A program made the translations under genes and the position numbers. Source: Roseiarcus sp963784805 (GTDB taxonomy: Bacteria > Pseudomonadota > Alphaproteobacteria > Rhizobiales > Beijerinckiaceae). Taken from it: a DNA stretch of 64,000 bases. A model generated the notes under the pieces. It did not search any database. It was not told where the DNA came from and saw only the letters and a program-made list of their open reading frames with translations. The stretch lies in contig CAWASR010000025.1 in NCBI GenBank assembly GCA_963784805.1, positions 1 to 64,000 of the forward strand. Direction: 5' to 3'. Positions within the stretch are counted from its first letter, which is position 1. Each line of letters starts with the position of its first letter. Below are positions 18,565 to 25,111 of this stretch, one piece after another.

Positions 18565-18789
18565 ATGACAGCGTCACCGTCGCGCCGCCGCCCGCCACGC
18601 AAAGACACCCAACGGGGGGACGCGATCCGCGCCTGCGCCCGTCACCTCAAGGATCTGCAGCGCTTTCACGCCGGGCCGCCCCAGGACGTTCGGGTGGATA
18701 TGAGCCGGCCGCCGCGCTTCCTGACTCCCGAACCCGCCAGTTCGTACTGCACCTCGCCCGCGGCCCTGTGCGCGGATCTCGTCAAATGA
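18565..18789 (+). CDS. Small basic protein of unknown function
   Basis: A 74-residue frame that would be easy to dismiss but has support: GGGAG (18554-18558) is correctly spaced from its ATG, it is first after the divergent promoter, and its TGA overlaps the next ATG (ATGA at 18786-18789), implying translational coupling. The protein is rich in Arg/Pro (SRRRPPRKDTQRGD), then has a short helix-like segment CARHLKDLQRF. No family recognised. Confidence 0.5.
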   Translation: MTASPSRRRPPRKDTQRGDAIRACARHLKDLQRFHAGPPQDVRVDMSRPPRFLTPEPASSYCTSPAALCADLVK

Positions 18790-19379
18790 CCGGCAAGACC
18801 TCCCGGACTGCGACCGCGCGAACGCGCTCCGCGCCGCGCGACAAGACCGTGTCCGGCGACGAAAGACTCGACGCGACGCCGGAGCGCCTCGTGCGCGCCA
18901 GAGAGGCGGGGCAGAGTGCGACCCGCGACGCCACCCGGCTGCGGCGCATAGTCGACCCGTTCGACACCATGCGCGCCAACCGTCTGCTGGCGCCGCACGA
19001 TTCCCGGCTCAACGACATCCGGTGGCTGATCGGCGAGTCCTTGCGTCGCACCCACCATCGGGCGCGGCTCGACCTTCTGCGCGCGGTCGCGCCCGATCGC
19101 ATGGCGACCAGCGGCTTCGGCCCCCGCCTCGGGCTGCCGGAACTGGAGGCCGCGCTTCACGCTCGGGACAAATTGCGGAAGGCCGAGGACAGAGTCGGCC
19201 CGGCGTCGTGGCCAATCGTCAGCCGCATCGTGATCGAAGGCGCAGGCGTGCGCGACTGCCGCGGCCTCGTTCCCGAGATCGCCACCCCCTGGCGCGCCGA
19301 CGCTGTGGTCTCCGACCGCCTGCGGGTGGCGCTGGACCTGCTCGGGGATCTTCTGGGGGTGACGCGCGGGCGGACATAA
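18786..19379 (+). CDS. Unknown helical protein, possibly DUF6456-like
   Basis: A 197-residue cytoplasmic protein. The first 45 residues are basic and disordered; residues about 70-195 are helical, with DPFDTMRANRLLAPHD and a C-terminal WPIVSRIVIEGAGVRDCRG ... LRVALDLLGDLLGV segment that recalls the C-terminal helix-turn-helix-like part of DUF6456 proteins. That resemblance is from memory and weak. The start is the ATG overlapping the stop of the preceding small gene. It sits 54 bp before luxI on the same strand, so it is probably in the same transcript and under the same repressor. Confidence 0.65.
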   Translation: MTGKTSRTATARTRSAPRDKTVSGDERLDATPERLVRAREAGQSATRDATRLRRIVDPFDTMRANRLLAPHDSRLNDIRWLIGESLRRTHHRARLDLLRAVAPDRMATSGFGPRLGLPELEAALHARDKLRKAEDRVGPASWPIVSRIVIEGAGVRDCRGLVPEIATPWRADAVVSDRLRVALDLLGDLLGVTRGRT

Positions 19380-19401
19380 CAGCTGCGCCGAAACTCTTAT
19401 C

Positions 19402-19419
19402 AAAATCATAGACTTAGCG
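19402..19419 (+). promoter_or_regulatory. Element before luxI shared with the island promoter
   Basis: AAAATCA (19402-19408) followed by GACTTAGCG (19411-19419) lies directly before the luxI ribosome site. The same two words occur at 18432-18438 and 18446-18454 in the upstream promoter, with a longer gap. A second binding site for the same regulator is one explanation; chance is the other. Confidence 0.4.
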
Positions 19420-19433
19420 AAGGAGAAGCTGCG

Positions 19434-20075
19434 ATGTTGAAGCTCATCGAAGGATCGTGCGCGTCGTTTTTCCCGAGGGAGATGGACGCGATGTTTCGCA
19501 ACCGGGCGCAGACTTTTTCCGAGCGCCTCGGTTGGGACGTCGTGGTCAAGGACGGCTACGAGCGCGACGCATTCGACGAGGCGAACCCGCTCTATCTGGT
19601 GTCGGTCGATCCCGACAGCGAGAAATATTGGGGATCGCTGCGGCTCCTGCCGACGACCGGGCCGAACATGCTGCGCGACGTCTTCCCCTGTTTGCTCGGG
19701 GAAGGGCAAGTCATTGAAAGCGCGACCATCTGGGAGAGTTCGCGCATCTGCGCGGTCGCGGTCGAGGGCCAGCCCGAGCGCTCCAGGACCGGCGTCAACA
19801 TCGCGCTCAGCGAGCTGCTTCTGGGGATCGGCGAAGTCGCGCTGATCGCTGGATTGACCCAGATCGTCTCGGTGTTCGACGCCCGAATCTTTCGCGTCCT
19901 GAAAGCCGCCGGCTGCAATCCCCAGCTCATCGGGCGGCCGCAGCGCATCGGCGGCACCATGTGTTACGCCGGATTGTTCGACGTCGGCGAAGGCCCTCTG
20001 CAAGCGTTCCGGGATACGCTCGGAATCCACGATTCGGTTCTGGCGCCGGACGCGAAAGAACTCGCCTTCGCGTGA
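19434..20075 (+). CDS. Acyl-homoserine-lactone synthase, LuxI family
   Basis: Makes an N-acyl-homoserine lactone signal from S-adenosylmethionine and an acyl carrier. The invariant LuxI residues are visible: Arg24, Phe28 and Trp34 in the N-terminal segment, Asp45 and Asp48, Arg70 in SLRLLPT, and Glu101 and Arg104 in WESSRI. At 213 residues it is full length. AGGAG at 19421-19425 is correctly spaced from the ATG. No LuxR-type receptor with an autoinducer domain lies beside it; the neighbours are two unknown genes and an S24-type repressor. The acyl chain cannot be predicted. Confidence 0.93.
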   Translation: MLKLIEGSCASFFPREMDAMFRNRAQTFSERLGWDVVVKDGYERDAFDEANPLYLVSVDPDSEKYWGSLRLLPTTGPNMLRDVFPCLLGEGQVIESATIWESSRICAVAVEGQPERSRTGVNIALSELLLGIGEVALIAGLTQIVSVFDARIFRVLKAAGCNPQLIGRPQRIGGTMCYAGLFDVGEGPLQAFRDTLGIHDSVLAPDAKELAFA

Positions 20076-20191
20076 GCGGCGAGGCCCTCGCTCGGCAACC
20101 ACGCTCGGGAGAAACGCGAAAAGGCGAATCGCCAACGTGCGCCTTCACAGGATCGAGGCCGAGCGACTCGCGCGCCGGCCGCGTCCTCGCC

Positions 20192-21391
20192 TTACGAACG
20201 CGCCGCCCCGCTCCGCGCAAACACGCGCGCTTCAGCGCCTCCGTAGCCGGCAAATCCCGGGGCGATCGTTTCGCCTCCCGCGGGCGCCGGCTTGCGGAAC
20301 AGGTCGGAGCGCAGCGCCGCCGGCGTCTCCCGATAGCCCAGGCGCCGGGCGGCCGTCTCGAAGCGTCGCCGGATCATCCAGGCGTAAGGCCCGGAACCCG
20401 AAATCGGCCGGCCCTCGATGGGGCCGCTATCCGCGTCGTCGGCCATCGCCTGAATCCGCGAGACCGCGCGCTTCAGCCGGTCGGGATAGTGGGCGAGCAG
20501 CCTTTCGCGGAACGCGTCGCGCAGCTCGGGCGCCGGGCGCAACACCGCATGGCGGGCTTCGCGCGCTCCGGCGTTAAAGGCGCGGGTGAGGATCGTCTCG
20601 ATCTCGGCGTCGTTGATCGCGGGAAGGATCGGCGCGATCAGGACGCCCGCCGGCACGCCGGCGTCGTTCAGCGCCTCGATCGTCTCCAGCCGCCTCTGGG
20701 GCGCCGGGGCCTGCGGCTCCATTCTGCGCGCGACCTCGCAATCGAGCGTCGGCGCCGAGACGAAGACCTTGACCAGCCGGTCGCGGCCTAACGCGCTCAA
20801 GATGTCGAGGTCGCGCAGGATCAGATCGGACTTGGTGACGATGCTCACCGGATGGCGGGCGCGAAAAAGAACCTCCAGCAGCGAGCGGGTGATGCGAAAG
20901 CGCCGCTCGATCGGCTGATAGGGATCGGCCTTGGCGCCGAGGGTGATCGGCGCCGGCCAATATCCGCTCGCCCCGAGTTCCCGTTCCAGGAGTTCGGGCG
21001 CGCCATCGTTGGCGACCGGGCGGCTGGCGAAGTCGATTCCGGCGGGACGGCCGAGGTGGACGCAGCCGGGGCGAGCGAAACAATAGAGGCAGCCATCCTC
21101 GCAGCCGCGGTAAGGTTCGATCGACCGGTCGAAGACGATTGCTGGCGACGGGTCGCGGGGGATGCCCCCCTTCTGCCCGTCGAGAGTCTCCGCGTTCGCC
21201 GACGGCGCGGGCGCCGCCTCGCGCGTCGATCCGTCTTCGAGAGTTCCGCGCCGCCGACCGTCGAACCGGCCCGCGAGCTTGATTCCCGCTCGTCGCCCGC
21301 GTCCCAAACCAGCCGAAAGAAGACGCGCCGCAATCGTCGCCTGGTCATCGCGCGACTCGGGGAGAAAAGAACCGATCACGATTGGGGTCAT
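20192..21391 (-). CDS. PA0069-type radical SAM protein
   Basis: A cytoplasmic radical S-adenosylmethionine protein of the PA0069 / Rv2578c type, function undetermined. The cluster-binding CEDGCLYC motif (Cys-x3-Cys-x2-Cys) follows the conserved SIEPYRGC lead. Downstream are GAKADPYQPIE and SIVTKSDLILRDLD, both typical of the family. A frame extends to 21451, but the ATG at 21391 (MTPIVIGSF) is the likelier start because the extra residues do not fit the family. A C-terminal extension of about 100 residues carries an additional conserved region. Confidence 0.85.
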   Translation of the reverse strand: MTPIVIGSFLPESRDDQATIAARLLSAGLGRGRRAGIKLAGRFDGRRRGTLEDGSTREAAPAPSANAETLDGQKGGIPRDPSPAIVFDRSIEPYRGCEDGCLYCFARPGCVHLGRPAGIDFASRPVANDGAPELLERELGASGYWPAPITLGAKADPYQPIERRFRITRSLLEVLFRARHPVSIVTKSDLILRDLDILSALGRDRLVKVFVSAPTLDCEVARRMEPQAPAPQRRLETIEALNDAGVPAGVLIAPILPAINDAEIETILTRAFNAGAREARHAVLRPAPELRDAFRERLLAHYPDRLKRAVSRIQAMADDADSGPIEGRPISGSGPYAWMIRRRFETAARRLGYRETPAALRSDLFRKPAPAGGETIAPGFAGYGGAEARVFARSGAARS

Positions 21392-21537
21392 GAGGAGGTC
21401 CCATGTCGGAGGCTGGAACAAAGCATGAACTATGGGATAGCCCTCGGCCATCCGCGCGTCAAGTCCGAAACTGGCGATATTGCCGTTGAGCCCGCCGTCG
21501 CCTTTTTCTTGGCGCTGGCCGCGGCGTCCCTCGGCGC

Positions 21538-21756
21538 CTAGAGCTTCGCGCCGACAGCGTTGGTCAAAGCTTCGTCCCGTGCGAAAGCAATCATCGTCCC
21601 CATGGAAGGATCAAATTTACCGGTTACCTTAGAGCATAGGCTGATGAGCTCGATGCAAATGCCGATCAATCGATGAGATTCAGCAGCTGTTAGGGTAACT
21701 TCTTGAGCTATTGTCTTTGATGCTTGCGGCTTGCTGATTTCGTTGGTGTCAGTCAT
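21538..21756 (-). CDS. Small protein of unknown function
   Basis: A 72-residue acidic-to-neutral protein with a helical core (AAESHRLIGICIELISLCSK). The ATG at 21756 has GGGAG six bases upstream; a TTG two codons earlier is less likely. The surrounding DNA is less GC-rich than the rest of the window and codon use is less biased, hinting at acquisition by transfer. No family recognised. Confidence 0.6.
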   Translation of the reverse strand: MTDTNEISKPQASKTIAQEVTLTAAESHRLIGICIELISLCSKVTGKFDPSMGTMIAFARDEALTNAVGAKL

Positions 21757-21762
21757 TTTCAA

Positions 21763-22563
21763 CTCCCAGCCAAAGCAATTCCCCCAACGTCAGTAAGCTC
21801 CTTTGATGTTCAGATTACAATATTCAGATGTGTGGGGGCCAAAGCGTGACGCCTAACAGATTTGTGGAGGCTAAAGTGGGCACGGTCGATGGCGTGCATG
21901 CCGCGACGGAAGAAATTGACATCCCCGCGCGAGGTCGTCCCGCTGCTTGAGCATAGGCGCCTGGGGTCGCCTTGCACAACATCGCGCCAATCCGGACGGC
22001 TTCGGTAAAATGCCGGTGTCGACACGTTCCGGGCCGACAGCCCGCCGCCACTGTCGATAGCGATTCCTGCCGATTCCGACATTTGCTTCCTGAAAAGCCG
22101 AACCTATGTTAGGATCGCCCTCGTGATCAAACCGGCGCCGCTGGTCCCGCCGGCGGCGGGACGGGTCTGGCGGGGGATGAGGGACAGGCAAGAAAAAACT
22201 ATTTGGATTCGCGTCTAAACCATTGAGAAGGCTCAATTCGTGGAAGGGAATCATTTGGATTCCGCTTCCGCTGGCTTGGATTCGGCTTCCGCTGGCTTGG
22301 GTTTCGTTTCCGCGGGCTTGGATCTCACTGCCGCCGGGCTTGGGCCTCGTGGCCGCACGATGAGCCATCCTCGGATGGCCTCGGTATAAACCGGGAACGA
22401 CGAGCCCGGGGAGCGCGTTACGCGACGGACTGACGATTCGGATGGGTCGAGGCCGGGGGCGACCGGGCGGCCGCGGGATTCCCGAGCGCGGCGCCGTTCT
22501 TCGCGCCCTGTTCAGACGCAAAGGCGTCCTGTGGTCAAGGATGCGTCAGCATGGAGGTTGATC
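21763..22563. other. 800-bp intergenic stretch with a 21-bp repeat
   Basis: Overlapping minus-strand frames (for example 21810-22082 and 21871-22521) lack ribosome sites and have patchy composition, so none is called. Base composition is mixed, with AT-rich patches near 21780-21860 and 22190-22260. The tandem repeat at 22255-22338 is the only clear structure. Confidence 0.45.
22255..22338. repeat. Four tandem copies of a 21-bp unit
   Basis: Copies start at 22255, 22276, 22297 and 22318, each beginning TTGG(A/G)T and ending with a GGC-type end. The first two differ at one base; the third and fourth are degenerate. On the minus strand the unit would read as a seven-residue repeat (ASGSRIQ / ASGSGIQ), but the frame containing it is not otherwise gene-like. 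Confidence 0.8.
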
Positions 22564-22776
22564 ATGCTTTCGCGCATTGTCACCGGCGGCTCTCTCGCAG
22601 CCCTTGTTGGAGCTTCGATGCCGCTTGCGGCGTCATCCGGCCCGTCGGCCGCTTTCACGCTGCCTTCGCCGTCGTTTGAACAGTCCGCCGCCGAAGCGGG
22701 CGTCGTACCGGTCTGGCGGGACCGCTGGGGACGCTGGCGTCCGAATGCCTGCGGCCCGCGTCCGTGGCGCCTGTAG
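22564..22776 (+). CDS. Small secreted protein, possibly truncated by an amber codon
   Basis: A 70-residue protein with a signal peptide (about residues 1-25) and a mature part ending RDRWGRWRPNACGPRPWRL. GGAGG at 22553-22557 supports the ATG at 22564 over the GTG at 22531. The tail resembles small Cys/Arg/Trp/Gly-rich secreted proteins of Hyphomicrobiales. After the TAG (22774-22776) the same frame continues with similar residues (HCWIDRWGRRHCAW), suggesting that the ancestral gene was longer. Confidence 0.6.
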   Translation: MLSRIVTGGSLAALVGASMPLAASSGPSAAFTLPSPSFEQSAAEAGVVPVWRDRWGRWRPNACGPRPWRL

Positions 22777-22900
22777 GGCAGGGGCTGGCGCCGCCCCTAT
22801 GCCCTTCGGCCGGTTCGCCATTGCTGGATCGATCGCTGGGGACGTCGTCACTGCGCGTGGCGAGAGCTGAGGCGCGGTTGGCGAGCCGACAAATCTCCGC

Positions 22901-23647
22901 CTAGTCTTGCGTCTTCGCCGCCAGCTCGTCTGAGACCTCGACGTTGGCGGTGACGTTCTGGACGTCGTCACTGTCCTCGAGCGACCCGATCAAGCGCAGG
23001 ATTTTTTCCCCCGCCTCATCGTCGACGGCGACCGAGGTCTGCGGCCGCCAGGCGAGCGAGGCCTTCAGGGGTTCGCCGAACCTCGCCTCCAGCGCTTTCT
23101 GCACCTCGCGCAACGCCTCGACGGAGGTGATCACCTCATGCTCCTCGGGGCCGAAGGCGACATCGTCCGCGCCCGCCTCGATCGCCGCCTCGAGCATCGC
23201 GTCCTCGTCGGCGGCCTTGCGGTCGAAGACGATGAGCCCGACCCGGTCGAACATGAAAGACACCGCGCCGGTTTCGGCGAGCGAGCCGCCGGCCTTGGCG
23301 AAATACGAGCGCACTTCGCCGGCGGTGCGGTTGCGGTTGTCGGTCAGCGCCTCGACGATCACCGCCACCCCGCCGGGAGCATAGCCTTCGTAGCGAACTT
23401 CCTCGTAATTCTCACCGTCGCTGGCCGAGGCCTTCTTGATCGCACGCTCGATATTGTCCTTTGGCATGTTCTCGGCTCGCGCCGCGAGAACCGCCGCGCG
23501 CAGGCGCGCGTTCATCGCCGGATCGGGCAGGCCGAGCTTCGCCGCCACGGTGATTTCGCGCGCGAGCTTCGAGAACAGCTTGGAGCGGATCGCGTCCTGC
23601 TTGCCCTTCTTGTGCATGATGTTCTTGAACTGACTATGGCCGGCCAT
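22901..23647 (-). CDS. YebC/PmpR family protein
   Basis: A cytoplasmic YebC-family protein of 248 residues. The family includes DNA-binding transcriptional regulators and factors that help ribosomes through difficult proline-containing stretches. The signature start MAGHSQFKNIMHKKGKQDA fixes the ATG at 23647; the frame extends further upstream but without family residues. Conserved KLAREITVAAKLG, MPKDNIERAIKKA and YEGYAPGGVAVIVEALTDN are all present. The ruvCAB genes that often follow yebC are absent; the 3' neighbour is the small secreted gene on the opposite strand. Confidence 0.93.
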   Translation of the reverse strand: MAGHSQFKNIMHKKGKQDAIRSKLFSKLAREITVAAKLGLPDPAMNARLRAAVLAARAENMPKDNIERAIKKASASDGENYEEVRYEGYAPGGVAVIVEALTDNRNRTAGEVRSYFAKAGGSLAETGAVSFMFDRVGLIVFDRKAADEDAMLEAAIEAGADDVAFGPEEHEVITSVEALREVQKALEARFGEPLKASLAWRPQTSVAVDDEAGEKILRLIGSLEDSDDVQNVTANVEVSDELAAKTQD

Positions 23648-23776
23648 AAATCGCCTCGATCGATGCGCGCGCGCGCAGGGGCAGGTATGAAATCGGCGCC
23701 CCCTATACCCCGCGACCAGGAATGTGGGAAGGCGCGACGCGCCCGCAGACAACGCAAACGGAATGGTCAAAACGAC

Positions 23777-24406
23777 ATGCCGCTCGCCGCCATCGCCATC
23801 GCCCCCGGCGTCGATTACTTTCCCGGCTTTCTCGACCGCGCCGCCCAGGCGGCATTGCGCGAGGAGATTTCAGCGATCATCGCCGACGCGCCGCTCTTTC
23901 GCCCATGCATGCCGCGCACCGGCAAGCCGTTTTCGGTGCTGATGACCAATTGCGGGCCGCTCGGCTGGGTCTCGGACGAAGGCGGCTATCGCTATCAGGC
24001 GACCCATCCCGACACCGGGCGTCCCTGGCCGCGAATGCCCTCGTCCCTGATCGACGCCTGGGCGGCGATCGCCCCGGGAGCTCCGCCGCCCGAAGCGTGC
24101 CTGGTGAATTTCTATAAATCCGGCGCTCGCATGGGACAGCATCAGGACCGCGACGAGGACGACCGTTCCGCTCCGGTCGTGTCGTTGTCGCTTGGCGATA
24201 CGGCTCTGTTTCGGGTCGGCGGCCTCGCGCGCGGCGAAAGGACGCGCTCGTTCCGTCTCGAATCGGGCGATGCGATGGCGCTCGGCGGCCCGGCGCGGCT
24301 CGCGTTCCATGGCGTTGATCGCGTCATCGCCGGTTCTTCGACCCTGCTCGCCGGGGGCGGCCGGATCAGTCTGACGCTCCGGCGGGTGACGCGCGCGGCG
24401 GACTAG
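23777..24406 (+). CDS. alkB: DNA repair dioxygenase AlkB
   Basis: A 2-oxoglutarate/Fe(II) dioxygenase that removes methyl groups from N1-methyladenine and N3-methylcytosine. The iron ligands are His122 and Asp124 (GQHQDRDE) and His178 (FHGVDRV); the 2-oxoglutarate-binding Arg196 and Arg202 lie in GRISLTLRR with the same six-residue spacing as in E. coli AlkB. Also present are NFYKSGARMG and SLSLGDTALFR. Length 209 residues is usual. The ATG at 23777 sits 129 bp from the divergent yebC start. The 3' end is only 3 bp from grpE. No ada gene is nearby. Confidence 0.93.
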   Translation: MPLAAIAIAPGVDYFPGFLDRAAQAALREEISAIIADAPLFRPCMPRTGKPFSVLMTNCGPLGWVSDEGGYRYQATHPDTGRPWPRMPSSLIDAWAAIAPGAPPPEACLVNFYKSGARMGQHQDRDEDDRSAPVVSLSLGDTALFRVGGLARGERTRSFRLESGDAMALGGPARLAFHGVDRVIAGSSTLLAGGGRISLTLRRVTRAAD

Positions 24407-24409
24407 CGC

Positions 24410-25012
24410 CTATTTCCCGCCGGACGCGGTTTCCTCCCTGGGCGCCGATTTCGGGCCGCCCTTGGAGACGGCGACCATCGCCGGGCGCAGCACCCGGTCG
24501 CCGATCGTCCAGCCGCTTTGCGCCACCTGGTTGACCGTGCCCGCGGGAACGGTGTCGTCGGGCGTCTCGAAAATAGCCTGATGGAAGTTCGGATCGAATT
24601 TCTGACCCTTGGGATCGAGCTTTTTGACCCCGTGACGTCCAAGCACGGCCTCGAGGTCGCGGGCGGTCAATTCGACGCCCTCGATCAGCGATTGAAGCGG
24701 CGGATCGGCGCTTGCGCGCGCAGCCGCCGGCACATGCTCCAGCGCGCGGGAGAGATTGTCGACCACGCCCAGCAAGTCCCGGGCGAAAGTCGTGACCCCG
24801 TAGGTCTTGGCGTCTGCGACCTCGCGCTCGGTCCGCCGGCGCAGGTTTTCCATTTCCGCGAGGGTCCGCAACAGGCGGTCCTTCAGCTGGCTGTTCTCGG
24901 CGTTCAGCGCCTCGACCACCGCGAAGGCGTCGCGCTCCGCGGTCTCGGCTTGCGCGCTTTCGGCCGCCTGGCCGGGTGATTCAGCGCCATGCTCGGCGTT
25001 CGTAGCATTCAT
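24410..25012 (-). CDS. grpE: Nucleotide exchange factor GrpE
   Basis: Cytoplasmic co-chaperone that releases ADP from DnaK. It has an acidic, disordered N-terminus (about 30 residues), the long dimerising helix with RLLRTLAEMENLRRRTERE, and the C-terminal beta domain with FDPNFHQAIFE and GWTIGDRVLRPAMVAVSKG. At 200 residues it is full length. dnaK and hrcA are not adjacent. It lies 100 bp downstream of glnD on the same strand. Confidence 0.95.
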   Translation of the reverse strand: MNATNAEHGAESPGQAAESAQAETAERDAFAVVEALNAENSQLKDRLLRTLAEMENLRRRTEREVADAKTYGVTTFARDLLGVVDNLSRALEHVPAAARASADPPLQSLIEGVELTARDLEAVLGRHGVKKLDPKGQKFDPNFHQAIFETPDDTVPAGTVNQVAQSGWTIGDRVLRPAMVAVSKGGPKSAPREETASGGK

Positions 25013-25111
25013 GGTCGGATGAGCCCCTTCGATTTGGCCACGGATATCAGCGCTGACGCAGCAAAAATCAAGCTGGCGCGCAACCGAACGCCGTCTCCCG
25101 TCGGCGCCGTG

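Noticed and set aside
21403..21489. 28-codon frame with AGGAGGT before its ATG
   Set aside because: The ribosome site is only three bases from the ATG, the peptide has no recognisable features, and it lies across the start of a minus-strand gene.
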